Origin: a bacterium
Lineage (GTDB): Bacteria; Patescibacteria; JAEDAM01; Absconditabacterales; Absconditicoccaceae
Assembly: GCA_017453665.1 (NCBI GenBank)
Contig: JAFTEM010000031.1
Span: 1 to 64,000, forward strand
Length of the DNA: 64,000 nucleotides
Reading direction: 5' to 3'
Below are positions 24,452 to 35,740 of this stretch, piece by piece (the stretch's first letter is position 1; each line of letters starts with the position of its first letter). The position numbers and the translations under genes are program-made. The notes under the pieces are model-generated. The model had not been told where the DNA came from and made no database searches. It saw nothing but the letters and a program-made list of their open reading frames with translations.

Positions 24452-25675
24452 ATGCAAAAACACCCAATAAAGTTTACAGAAGATTATAAAAAGCAGTTAT
24501 ATATAACAGGGCTATTCCTTGTTTTTTCTATTATTGTTTTAGCTTTTGCTGATTTATGAATATTCGATTTTATTAGAGACTATGATATTTGATTATCAAT
24601 CCTTTCATGATTATGTATTATTCTTTGGTGTATAACTCGAATAAAAAAAAGAAACAAAATAAGAAATAGAATAAGAAAACTAGTTCACTTTACTCCTCCA
24701 GAATGATATACAGCAGCCGAAATTGCTGTACTGGATCAACGAGGACCAACTGGAAAAATATTTCCTGCAATGCTATATGAACGAATAGCAAATGGGAATA
24801 TTAGAATCTGAGAAGATAGAAATTGAGAGCTTTTTTTTGAAAAAATAACAGAAAACCCAGTCCTTTTCTTTGATTCGAAATTTTTAATGACATGATATCA
24901 AGCCTATAATCTTGATCCAGAACATGATTTTCGAGAAATGTGCTTTAAAACAAGAAATCGTGTATATCTAAAAATGATTAATAGACTTCCTGAATTAGAA
25001 AGGCTTCCGAATGATTTTTTTTACAAAATCGAAAGAGAGTGTACAGATCGAAGAAAATACAAAAATGAGAAAAGATATTTTTGAAATATTTATGCAGAGG
25101 CCGCATACCGGAGTGTGATATGATTTTCTCTTTGTTTTCTATGATTTATGATAACAAATTATTTTTCGATAGTTCTTTGAATATGGAGTATTTTAAGAGC
25201 TTTTTCGCTATGCCTTGATAATATAAAATGAAGTCAGCGCTTTTATCTTAACAAAAAATGAGAGAAACTCTTAGAAGAAGTTCGATGATTTAAAAAATAT
25301 TTGTTAGCAGTAGATAGCGAAAAATTGAAAGTAGTCTTAAAAGAAGATCCTCTGTATTTCGAAAAAATACTTCCATATGCAATCGCGTTTTGAATAGGGG
25401 ATTCACGAGCAGAAAAATGTTTTCAACATATTGAATACAGAGAGACTTGAGAGATAGTAAGTGAAAAAATGTATAATGATAGTCTAGCACTTCAGCCAAT
25501 ATTTAGTAATGTTGTTGATCTACCATCATTTATCCGTTTTATGAACTATTACTATAAAACCAAAAAAGATAAAACCTTAGAATTATCTACACTAAAGAAG
25601 AATAAAGAAGTTAATATGATAAAAACAATGCAAGAATACTCAAATAAAAAAGAGCTCTATAAGAAATATCTCTAA
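24452..25675 (+). CDS. DUF2207-like membrane protein
   Basis: 407 residues, ATG 24452 to TAA. An ATG at 24424 runs into a stop and was rejected. Two hydrophobic helices (about 17-60) are followed by a cytoplasmic winged-helix-like region (FTPPEGYTAAEIAVLDQRGP), a second helix pair (about 225-260), and a C-terminal region with FKKYLLAVDSEKLKVVL...FEKILPYAIAFGIGDS, the pattern of the DUF2207 C-terminal part. It lacks the large N-terminal extracellular domain of full DUF2207 proteins. Molecular function unknown. Confidence 0.65.
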
Positions 25676-25702
25676 AAAAAATCAATTAAAAAAATCAATT
25701 AA

Positions 25703-25743
25703 AAAAATCCTGAGAAGCAAAGATTATTCCCAGGATTTTTTTT
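25703..25743. terminator. Bidirectional terminator between convergent genes
   Basis: AAAATCCTG pairs with CAGGATTTT and is flanked by an A-run on one side and a T-run on the other. A short direct repeat (aaaatcaatt, twice) precedes it. Confidence 0.65.
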
Positions 25744-25746
25744 ATA

Positions 25747-28407
25747 TTAATGTCTTTCAAACCAAGCTCTAACAGATTCTGTGAACCCCATTCTTCTATT
25801 CATCGCTTTCACAAATCCTTGCATAAGTAATGGATTCTTTAGAAGTTCTTTTTCTTCATGTTCAGTGAGCTGATGATAGGCATATCAAGCCCCTCATCTT
25901 CCTCCGGTTCTCAAAAGATTTGAATTAATTACTCCTGCTTTTGTTTTTACAATTCCTAAGAATCTATTATGCATAATATTCCTTCAATTAAGAGCATCTC
26001 TTCTAATGTATCAAAATTTACCATTTTCATCTAAGATATAAAGATTTCAAGTAATGGAATCCACAACTCCAAAATTACTACGTCTAATCTTAGAATTTTC
26101 TCTCATCTTGTTGATTAAATTGCTATATACAGCTTCAACAATATCTCTTTCAACTCAGTCAAATATTCTCACTTTATGAACTCTTGTATTTAAGATTTTT
26201 CATAAATCCTTTGATACGAGAGGATTTTCAAGTTGAGGATTATTAACAGTGAAAGTATTGTTTTTTAAACTAATTTCAGTAGCTCATACAGTAGTTGTAA
26301 AATCAAATTTTGTTACATTTTTAATATTAAGAATCTTCTTAATAGGAGAAGTCCAGAAAGAGGTTGGTAATTCTGTTCTATTTTCAGAACGAAATCCATT
26401 CCAGATACTTCTTTTAGTACTTTTTTGGTAATCTCTATGAAGATGATTCATTGCATACGCAAAATGCTTTACGATTCCATCAATTCATTCTTGTAAACTA
26501 TTATGCATGCTAATATCATTAAATTGATTAGTAGTTTGAAATAGTTTTTCATTAAAGAGAGTAGTGGTCGTTTGTCTAAAAGGAGCTCTTGTTTCATAAT
26601 CAATAGTATTAAGTACAATATTATTATTTTCGAGCTTTATCTCATGCATTCCTCTAGGATTGGCTTCTTGAAAATAGCTGAGTTTCATGTGCTTTTCATT
26701 AGCAAGTTGGAGTAATCCTTTATAAAGATTATAAACCATATGTACCCTAACTTTATTTTCTCAAATAGAAGGTTCTCTTAGTATTCTACGAGCTAAACTT
26801 GAAGGATCCCAATCTCATGATTGGAGAACAAGTGTTTCTCATCAGGCAATCTTAAGCTCAACTCAAAGTTTATTATTCTGTGCAACATCAATCTTCATAT
26901 CATATTTAATAGGTCATTTATTAACCGGATTGTTTTTATTAGTTGTAATAAGATTAACACTCTGATCTTTAAATTCTTTAGAGGACCCAGCAAAAAATCT
27001 CATAAAATTCTCATCTTTGTTACGAAATACTTGCCACCAACGCTTCTTTTCCATTTTTGTCTCTTTATCATTGAATCCAGAATCTACAGCATTTCTCACT
27101 GTTTGATTATCCCTTTTATTATTTTCTATATCAACAAGATAATTTGAAAGTGCAGCTTTGATTGCTGTTTCATTTGTAAGATTACTAAGTATTCTATCGA
27201 TTTGGGTATTGAAATAGTTCTTTGATTCTTCTTGAAAATGGTCATGAACATATTGCCTATAGGTCTGTGGAGTCCTTGTTGTATTTGCGTTTTTGTTCCG
27301 ACCTCTTCCATCAGCAGTAAACCAGTTGCTAAAATCAGTATAATTGCAGTAATGTTCTAAGCAAGCTGCTAGTCATCTTCTATCATGAGTTCAAGTTGGA
27401 TAAGGAATATATGGGAGTGTGGTATAGGTTACATCTAATACCCTTCTGTAAAAATCTTCCTTTTGCTCATCACTCAATCAATTAAAAATAGGACTATTTA
27501 TACGTGAAACACTACGTTCTATTCAATCCCTTAATATTTTAGCTTCCTCGTTTTCAAAAGTATTTAAAAGTTGAGCTCAAATAACATTACCTCCTAAAGT
27601 ATTATATTCATCCATTTCTCTTCTACGTTCAGTTGCGTTACTAGGACCTCACTCAGTTAAACTTAAGGAGAATGCTTTATTTAATGCGATATTAACTCAA
27701 GTATGTTGATGACTATGATATTTACCAGTAATAGAAAGCTTTAATGCCTTTGAGATATCAATATTACTTGGGCTAACGCTCATTCAAGAGAAATCATAGC
27801 TATGTGTCGCACTATTAAATGTAACATTAGAAAGAGTGACGGTTACTCAATTAACTTGTATTTCATAATTATTTCAAGATTTTTTAAGTGGATTTCAGTC
27901 TCAATCACATAATTCAAATTCATCTGGAACTGGTGTTCAGAATAATGAAACATTAACAGTTTGTACAGTTCATCAAGGAACAGTATATCAGTTAATTCAA
28001 CAAGTAATATTTGTTAAATTTGATGTAAGATCGAATTGTCTTGCTATGGTTAAAAAGTCGAGATATTCGGTATGTCTACGACCAATATTAGTATTTCTCG
28101 ATAATCTATTATATAATCTACGTTCGTCTTCATAAGGATCTCTTCCTCTTCAAGTAGGTGCTGCAGGAATAGCACGTAATTCATTGTTAATATCAGTTAA
28201 AAGACTTCAGTTAAGTCTAGCTTCTATTGTTGCAAGTTTATTAAGAATATCATTATCAATAAATAGATCCTTTCAATTTGATAATGTAGAAGAAAGATTA
28301 AGCGCTGTTTTATTTACAAGTGTTTCAATAGCTAATCATTCTCTTGTATTATCTAACGTTTCTCAACTCGTTCTAAGGTGTTGATTTGCTCAACTGTTAT
28401 CAACCAT
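25747..28407 (-). CDS. Large protein of unknown function (886 aa)
   Basis: ATG 28407 to TAA. Under TGA=Gly it is one frame of 886 codons. Residues 1-125 are helical. About 130-245 looks like an immunoglobulin-type beta-sandwich (VSLFGTPVPDEFELCDGDGN, then LSITGKYHSHQHTG). The rest is mixed helix/strand and ends basic (NRRMGFTESVRAWFERH). No signal peptide or clear membrane helix. The helical-beta-helical plan recalls the 1265-aa protein at 6842, but I see no clear homology. Single-gene unit, convergent with the DUF2207 gene. No family recognised. Confidence 0.65.
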
Positions 28408-28546
28408 GGCATAAATATAGAATATAAACCTTATTCTAAGTATAAAGAGAAATTAATAAAAATCAAAAAATCGATCATTTTAATGCATCTTTCATTAAAA
28501 AAGAAAAATTTGGAAAACCACAGCTATGAATTAATATATTTTACTC

Positions 28547-28590
28547 TTGATTTGTAGAAGTAAATATCTATATACTACCTTGTAATACAA
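28547..28590 (+). promoter_or_regulatory. Promoter plus PadR-type operator candidate
   Basis: TTGATT (28547-28552), an 18-base spacer and TATACT (28571-28576) are followed at the likely start of transcription by the perfect inverted repeat TTGTAATACAA (28580-28590). This resembles the ATGTAAnACAT-type sites bound by PadR regulators. It suggests autoregulation of the downstream padR-like gene. Confidence 0.45.
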
Positions 28591-28623
28591 AGTACTGATA
28601 TTTTATATTTGTAGAGTAAATGA

Positions 28624-28959
28624 ATGTACGATAAAGATAACATAGCTGTTCAGATGAGAAAAGGGATTTTAGAGTATCTCATACTCCTTATCATCAGCAA
28701 ATGAGAGGTCTATGCTTCTGACATTATAGCAGTCTTGCAAAAATATGGACTACTAATTGTAGAGTGAACCCTATATCCTCTACTTTCACGTCTTAAAAAA
28801 GATGAGTTATTAACTTATTCTCGAGTTGAATCAACAAGTTGACCACCAAGAAAATATTATAAACTCACTCCTTTAGGGAAAGAAGTGATGCAAAAAATGG
28901 AATTTACTCGAAATCAACTAAATACAGCAATTTCATGAATAAAAGACTTTAAATCATAA
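28624..28959 (+). CDS. PadR-family transcriptional regulator
   Basis: 111 residues, ATG 28624 to TAA; an earlier ATG at 28620 hits a stop after four codons. The fold signature is clear: MRKGILEYLILLIISKGEVYASDI, then VEGTLYPLLSRLKKDELL and STSGPPRKYYKLTPLGKEVM, the winged-helix core of PadR. It is followed 11 bases later by a membrane protein with HAAS- and PspC-like domains. A PadR repressor paired with a membrane partner is a known arrangement for envelope or antimicrobial stress sensing. The operator-like repeat upstream supports autorepression. Confidence 0.9.
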
Positions 28960-28970
28960 TCTAAGAAATA

Positions 28971-30941
28971 ATGAAAAATCTCAAAATTAACTGAAAAATA
29001 TTTTCTCTTGATGATAATGTTCGTAAATTCTTAAGTGACTATATTGAAAGATTAAATGAATTCGTAAAAACCAATAAGATAGATGTAGAACTTCATCAAG
29101 ATATCCTCCAAAGATTATCAGATAAAATAGAAGAAGCTTCTAAGAATTGAAAATTATCTCAAAAACAAGCAATCAAAATAGTAAATGATCTTTGAGAGGC
29201 TGATGAAATCTTTTCTTCTGATGTTATAGATGCTCCAACTGTAAAAGAAAACGAATGTATAAAAGATAGAAAACCATACGAAAAATGGCAAAAAACAAAA
29301 CGAACAAGGCCAAGAGATGAATCAATACTTCTATGAGTTTGTGCGATGTTATGAAACATAACAAAGATTAACGCATGGGTTCGAAGGATTCTTATTTTAT
29401 TGCTATTAGCTTTAAATATCGAATGATTTTCTTTTTTCTTATGTTTTGTGTATGTTATGTTTGCCATCATCTTTCCAATAAAAGAAAAAGATTATCATCA
29501 TTGCTCTATGTTAAAATATCGTCTTATCCAAATATGGGATTTAAGATTGGCTTTATCAAATATAATAAAATGGTTTCGAAAACTGATAAGAATAACCACA
29601 ACAAAAGTTCTTCCAAAATTACGAATCTTTGTACTAAAACTCTGTAAATCCATTCGAAGGATTTTTAAGCGAGCAATTCTTGTAATTTGGACGTTGTTTT
29701 TACTCTGAATAATTGTTTTCTTATGAGTTGTGCTTTATTATCTTATTGGCTGATATATAGTTTCAAATATCGATTATGCTTCTTTATTCCCTTTTATTAC
29801 AAAGATTTGAGTTGCTTTTTGAATACTTTCAGCTTTTCTTCTTTTCCTTGCTTCATTGTGAAAATTAATAAAACAAAAGCTCTCAACAACATCAACCATA
29901 CTCATTGCAATCATTTCTTGAGTGTTAGCAATAATTATAGCCTTTATTAGTATCTCCGAAATTAAACAACTCTTTTGAGAATATAATCAATCACTTACAA
30001 GAGAACTTGAAATACAAAATTTAGAGAACGACCAAGAAATACAAATCATGTTTACAAGCTTCGATAAACAATGAATCTCAAATATCTTTTTTAATCGACC
30101 ATGATTTGTTAATCTTCATCCATCAGCTAACAATGAAATAAAAGTTATTTATAGCTTCGAATTCAGAAATTGAAAAAAAGAAAATGTTTTAAAAGCTATG
30201 GAAAATATTTCAGAAATTACTTACGAACGACAATGAAATCTACTCTATTTCTCATTTGATAATAATAGATTATTTAAAGATATCACGCCAATAACACCTA
30301 TTAACATAAGAATTGATCTTTATATGCCAAAAAATCTAACATTTAAACTTTTAAATGTAGGATATGCAGCAGATAGAATAGAATTTCCTGTCTGGTCTCA
30401 GCATTATTATCATAGCTGCGAATCAATAGCCTATAATAAGATTACCGATAATTTTATATGTAATCAAGAAATTTCAAGAGAAGATAAATATACTATAGCT
30501 TCTAATTATTTAAAAGCTAATGCTGATGTTGAAGTTCCTCTAAAAGGATTAAATGAAAATCGAAGTATGTCTAGAGATAAGGAAAACTATTGGTATCTCG
30601 ACTCAATCAATATCATAGATGAAGAAAATTTGCTAGCAAAGTTTTCAGATAAATTCTTTAATTTCTTTATAGATATCAAATATGTTGTAGACGAAGAGAC
30701 AGCTGAGTTTAAAATCCTTTCAACAAATATCCAAAATCTAGAACAAAAAGGTCCAATGGACGAGGAAAGGATGAAATACTATGAATGATGGGGAAATCTC
30801 ACACAATTTGAAATCCAGATGAAAGAAGATGTTGATTATGAAAACCGAGCGCTTAAGCAGAAAATTAGTGAATTGGAAGCTCAACTTAATGAATTAAATG
30901 AACAATTAAACCAAAATCAATTATCTGAAAATGCAAAATAA
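28971..30941 (+). CDS. HAAS/PspC-domain multi-pass membrane protein, PadR partner
   Basis: 656 residues, ATG 28971 to TAA. Residues about 15-80 match the helical HAAS module found beside PadR genes (FLSDYIERLNEFVKTNKIDV). Residues about 110-180 match PspC (GVCAMLGNITKINAWVRRIL, ending ...FPIKEKDY). A long basic linker and three more membrane helices (about 240-335) follow, then an extracytoplasmic region of about 260 residues and a C-terminal coiled coil (ISELEAQLNELNEQLNQ). It is probably a sensor that controls the PadR regulator encoded 11 bases upstream. The target genes are not evident. Confidence 0.75.
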
Positions 30942-30993
30942 AAGCGCTATTGCATAAAGAAAAACTTGAAAAATACCCATAAAAAAATAAGAG

Positions 30994-31027
30994 TATAGCA
31001 AGTAGATTTTACTTGCTATATTCTTTT
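30994..31027 (+). terminator. Strong hairpin directly before the next start codon
   Basis: A perfect 11-bp stem TATAGCAAGTA/TACTTGCTATA with a 5-base loop is followed by TTCTTTT and then immediately by the ATG at 31028. It looks like the terminator of the sensor gene, but it leaves no room for a promoter before the next gene. It could instead be an attenuator or a leader hairpin. Confidence 0.6.
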
Positions 31028-32659
31028 ATGCAAAAAATAAAAATATCATCACTAATATTCCTTTTCTGAATTACATTTTTGTCACTTCCAACCTTTGCAA
31101 CTGATCAAAAAGATCGAAGGGTCGTTGATTCATGTCGTGTCTTAAGTTCACATTTTAAAGTATTGATTCAAAATGGAAATCTAATAGAGGGTATAAAAAC
31201 ACCAGAAGAAGCAAGTTATTTTATTGATGACTGAGAATTAAAAGCAAGTTCTACTTCATATTTTGTTGATTATGAAGAAAATTCAAAAGTTCTTACACTC
31301 GTTAAATGACCAAAAGACCCACAGTGAAGTACTGTTGATTTTAATAGTGCAAAAGTTATTTGAAAAATAAAACTTCCTAAAGATTTTCAAAACGTTCAGG
31401 TTCGTTTCTTTAAAGAATCAACGATAATTATATTCGCAGAACATTATGATGCAGATTGAAAAATCGAGACAGTAGCGCTTTTCTATGATCTATCAGATGA
31501 TAAGCTTACAGCATCCTATTATTTTGCAAATACTTGAAAACTTGTCAAACTTCATGTACAAAATGGAAAACTCTACCTAGTAACAAATTCGGAATTATCA
31601 AAAACTATGGCTGAGAATTTTATAAAAAAAGATTGAGATCTTCCATCTATCTTCCCTAAATTTTCTGAAGGATTAAAACTTGGATTGATAACAAATGAAA
31701 AGACCTCAGTTTGTAAAAATTATAAATATCTCTATAAGCCAAGTGATCAAATGCCTTCATTCTGGAATATAGTAGTAATTAATTTGAATAATCTAAAAAA
31801 CACAAAAGAATTCCTTTATTATATCGGAACCTTATCACAATTCCAGTTTGCGGAGAAATCAATGTATCTTAGTATAGAATGAGATAATTGAACAACAATA
31901 GTTCAAAAATTCTGACTTGATCCAAAAATCAATGCACAATCTTCTTATATCCTTTCATGAGAACTCTTAAATAATTGAATTCTAACATACGAATTAAAAA
32001 GTGCTTTTATAACAGTTCAATCTTCGTGAAAGTTAAACGTTTATACGCTTACAACCATGAACGAAAACTTTGAAGTAGAGGAGGAGCTAGAAATTTATTC
32101 ATGAACAGAAGATTTTGATGTCGTTGAATATCAATGAACGACAGTATTTCTAAAGAATAAAGAAAAAGCAATTGCTGTAGCAGAGCGATGAGAAGGTTGA
32201 TCACTAAAGCATGAACCATTAGAACTCCCAATAAAAAACCATCATTATTTTCTTATTAGCTGAAGTCCTATGGTATTACTTGATTGAGAGCAAAGGAATA
32301 ATAAAATTTATTTTTCTCTTCTAGAAAAAGATAAACCACAATGAGTATTTAGAAATCTTTACACATCAGCCTATGCAAATCCATGAACACTATGAAATAA
32401 TTTCTCATGGAACCAGGAAACCCAAACACTCATTTTCTCGGCTACTATGGAATCAGAAGAATGACCATCAACATTGATAAAAGCAATACAAGTTCCAAGT
32501 AACTGAAGAATAAAAGAGATAATGGCAAGAACATATAATAATCCAACCTTTAGAGTTATTGATAAATTTCAAGAGTTTTCATACGTAATAACAGAGGATT
32601 TATTTGATATGTTTATTCCTTCAAATCCAATGGCTATGAGGGTTCTACCAAGATGATAA
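31028..32659 (+). CDS. Secreted beta-propeller-domain protein
   Basis: 543 residues. A signal peptide is visible (LIFLFGITFLSLPTFA). The rest follows the pattern of the secreted C-terminal beta-propeller family (PF09826-like): repeated strands such as VQVRFFKESTIIIFAEHY, LVKLHVQNGKLYLVTNS, and a late IKEIMARTYNNPTFRVIDKF. No membrane anchor at the C-terminus. Role unknown; extracytoplasmic protein-protein contacts are typical of propellers. The start lies 1 base after the T-run of the preceding hairpin. Confidence 0.65.
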
Positions 32660-32677
32660 AAATACTCAAAACTTAAG

Positions 32678-32705
32678 TTGAAAAAAAGCTAGAAATTAGT
32701 ATACT
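32678..32705 (+). promoter_or_regulatory. Putative promoter of tRNA-Trp
   Basis: TTGAAA, a 16-base spacer and TATACT end 19 bases before the tRNA. Confidence 0.55.
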
Positions 32706-32724
32706 GCATTTCGTACACTGTTTT

Positions 32725-32796
32725 AGGGATTTAGCTCAGTGGTAGAGCGGGAGTCTCCAAAGCTCCGCGTCGGGGGTTCAATTCCCTCAATCCCTG
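32725..32796 (+). tRNA. tRNA-Trp (anticodon CCA)
   Basis: The cloverleaf is complete: acceptor AGGGATT/AATCCCT, D stem GCTC/GAGC, anticodon stem GGAGT/GCTCC with loop CTCCAAA (anticodon CCA at 32757-32759), T stem GGGGG/CCCTC with loop TTCAATT, discriminator G. No CCA tail is encoded. The anticodon reads UGG only, so TGA is not decoded by this tRNA as tryptophan. Confidence 0.95.
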
Positions 32797-32822
32797 GATT
32801 GAGTCTTTAATAAACTCTAATC

Positions 32823-32852
32823 AAGGTTTTACCACAACGGTAAGCCTTTTTT
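32823..32852 (+). terminator. Terminator after tRNA-Trp
   Basis: AAGGTTTTACC pairs imperfectly with GGTAAGCCTT and is followed by a T-run. Confidence 0.6.
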
Positions 32853-32929
32853 GGTTATTAACAAAAATGTTTAATATTTACCTATAAGAATTCTTCTGAT
32901 AATTTGAAAAAAATAAAAATATGAACTAT

Positions 32930-32963
32930 AATTGAGATGCTATAAAAAGTATCTCAATTTTTG
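32930..32963 (+). terminator. Terminator-like hairpin in the tRNA-33017 intergenic region
   Basis: AATTGAGAT and ATCTCAATT form a 9-bp stem followed by a short T-run. No convincing gene lies between the tRNA and this hairpin; the only TGA=Gly frame (from 32921) is 22 codons long. Confidence 0.45.
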
Positions 32964-33016
32964 AAAAATCTAGATATATACTTATTTAAATGTTTTATTT
33001 ATTTATAAACAAAAAC

Positions 33017-33466
33017 ATGAAAGAAAAGAAATCATTCATGGAAAAACACCTGCCAACTTTTTCTAGTGATGGATTTATTACATGGATTAAGAATCTATTC
33101 TCTTGAGCAAATATTTTGGCATTAATTATTTCTGTATTTAGTGTCTGGGGATATATGATTCGGACTAACTTTATAAATCTTCTTTTTTGATTACTTTGAG
33201 AAGATGCACTTAGACGAGATTATCGTTGAATTTACGAATTGTTTGAAAATGTATATACAAGTGCATGAGCATTTGTAGCATGCATTATTATTACCTCATT
33301 TATTTTTTCTCAATACATAAATTATAAGAATAAGAGATTAACTACATGGCATTTTATAGTCATGTGAATTATTTTTACATTAATTGTCTTGCCATTCTTT
33401 TGGCATGGATGAGTTATTGATTATGTGCGAGAATTGTTTTGATATGATTACAATTGTCATCATTAA
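33017..33466 (+). CDS. Small membrane protein of unknown function
   Basis: 149 residues with about three hydrophobic helices (ANILALIISVFSVWGYMI; GAFVACIIITSFIFSQYI; FIVMGIIFTLIVLPFFWHG) and short charged ends. No signal cleavage site. It is followed 23 bases later by the leucine-rich repeat-like protein, so the two may be co-expressed. No family recognised. Confidence 0.55.
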
Positions 33467-33489
33467 TTTTATTTGTTAATTTATAAATT

Positions 33490-34983
33490 ATGAAAAAGAC
33501 TATAAGATATATAATTGATATACTTATTATCATAGCCATAATCTTTTGATTTAAATATTATCTTTCTCAATCACATTATTGTGAAATAGGAAAGAATTAT
33601 TATAGACTCAATAGAGAGGCTTGAACACTATCACTTGAGGGATTAAAGCATATTTCAGATGAAAACCTTAAGTATTATGTTGAACATTCTGCAAATGATA
33701 TTTATTTATGAGTAGAGGAGTTAACAGATGAACAAGCTAAAATTATTTGAGAATTTGAATGAGATACTCTACACCTTAATTCAGTTAAAAAATTAACTGA
33801 TACAAACATAGAATATCTAAAAAACTTTACATGATCAAGAGTATCATTTAATTGATTAGAAGAAATTAACGAAAATCAAGCGAAGTGGTTATCAACATAT
33901 CGTGATGTTTATATAGAGTGATTAAAAAATATTTCGGATGATAATCTTTTACTTTTGATTAAGGCTCCAAGAGTATTATCTCTTTGATTTACTAAGTTAA
34001 CAAATGAACAAGCAAAAATTTTATCAACAAGAAAATGATCTTTGTCTCTTAATAAATTACAAACAATTACAGATGAACAATTAGAGCTTTTATTAAGCTG
34101 ACATAATTGAGATTTATCTTTAGATGGATTAATAGCATTAACGGATAAACAAGCAGAATTACTCTGAAATTATAAAAGTACATTATCATTAAATGGATTA
34201 AAAGAATTATCAGAAAAGCAAACAGAATATTTCTCATGACATTATAATAATCTTTCTCTTGATTGATTAGAATCACTAACAACAAGTCAAATTAAAATGC
34301 TAGTAACAAATTATTCAAGATTATCAATTAAATGAGTGAAAGAATTATCGGATGATCAATTTGAATATATTGTATATAATTCAGACTCAAATATGTGAAC
34401 GAATATTTACGATTTTTGAGTAAATAGGCTTACAGATAATATGCTTTTGATAGATAAAGACAGGCTTAATAACCTCAGATTTCATAACTTAACAGAAATT
34501 ACAGATGATCAACTAGAATACTTTTCTGATAGAAAAGTATTCTGATTATATCCTTCATTAGATGCATTTACATGATTAACGGTTAAACAACTCAAGGCAA
34601 TATCTGAAATTCCACAATTATCTTTGAATGGATTAGTAAATGTATCAAACGCTCTATTAAAAGAGTTGGTTGTTAATTATAAGTCTAGTTATAGATATAT
34701 TTCAATGAATTGATTAGAAGAGTTAACAGATGAACAAGCTGCAATCCTTTGAAAGGCTAAATTAGGTAGTCTTAGTTTAAATGGTATTAAAAGTTTAACT
34801 ACGGAACAAATTAATAAATTATCTTCCATAAGATGTCGTAATATCTACTTAGATTGAATAACTGATTTATCTGATGAAAATCTATCAACATTAATGAGAA
34901 TATTAACAAGTGAGAGAGATAATGAACCTCAATATAAAGTAGTAACATTGAAAGACTTTTATCTTCCACGATACTTGAGATAG
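33490..34983 (+). CDS. Membrane-anchored leucine-rich repeat-like protein
   Basis: 497 residues, ATG 33490 to TAG. One N-terminal signal-anchor (IIDILIIIAIIFGFKYYL) precedes some 17-18 tandem repeats of 21-26 residues with consensus L-S-L-x-G-L-x-x-L-T-D-E-Q-A-x-x-L (for example LSLDGLIALTDKQAELLG; LSLNGLKELSEKQTEYF). The regular Leu spacing indicates an LRR-like solenoid outside the membrane. Glycines in the LxGL position are mostly TGA, so only the code-25 reading reveals the repeat. Likely a binding surface; partner unknown. Confidence 0.7.
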
Positions 34984-35020
34984 TAAAAATAATCCTTATT
35001 TTAACATAAAAATAATAACC

Positions 35021-35725
35021 ATGAAACAAGAAACACGACTCCATAAAGCATGATTTAATAAACAAGCGGGGAAAAGAATCTGTAAATTAATATTCTGAAT
35101 CATTGTTTTATGTTGTTTTTGATGGACTGTATATTCAGTAGTTCCCTATTATTGAAGTGTTAAAGTTCAAGATTATTATGATATGATACGGCAAAATATT
35201 AAGAAATTAAATACCTACGATAATTTAATGAAAAATGTATTATTTAATGAAATTCCTACTGAATGAGAGAAAATAAAATTTGATACAAGCTATATAATTA
35301 ATAAGGATACAGCGGATATTACTTATGAAGATGGTTACATGAAAATATTTAATTATAATCCAATGTATCAACAAAAATCATTGGAAATTAGTATCTCTTG
35401 AAATATTAAATTGTTTACAGTTGATAATCTATGAACAGATAAATATGGAATGTACGATCTTCCAGAATATGAATGGATTGGCTCATGGCCTATAACATGA
35501 GATCAATCATGCTATTTGTTAAGACGATGACCAAGAAAATGATATTTAAGTGAAAGAGATTTCGAATTGTTAGAAGAAGAAAATCCAAATAACTGCATTT
35601 ATCTATATGTTACACCGTATTATTATAGAAGTATTGCTTATATAAAGTTCCTTTCTAATAATGATATTGATGAAAATTGATACATAGAATTTCAAGAACG
35701 TCCAATATTAACAACCCATTTTTAA
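35021..35725 (+). CDS. Membrane-anchored protein, first of a paralogous pair
   Basis: 234 residues. The N-terminus is basic (MKQETRLHKAGFNKQAGKRI), then one membrane helix (LIFGIIVLCCFGWTVYSVV) and an extracytoplasmic domain ending in SCYLLRRGPRKGYL...LLEEENPNNCIYLY. The next gene shares the start (LHKAGFNKE) and the end (CYLLRWWPR...LLEGENPNNC), so they are tandem duplicates that have diverged in the middle. Unknown family. Confidence 0.6.
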
Positions 35726-35740
35726 TTAATATATCATAAC

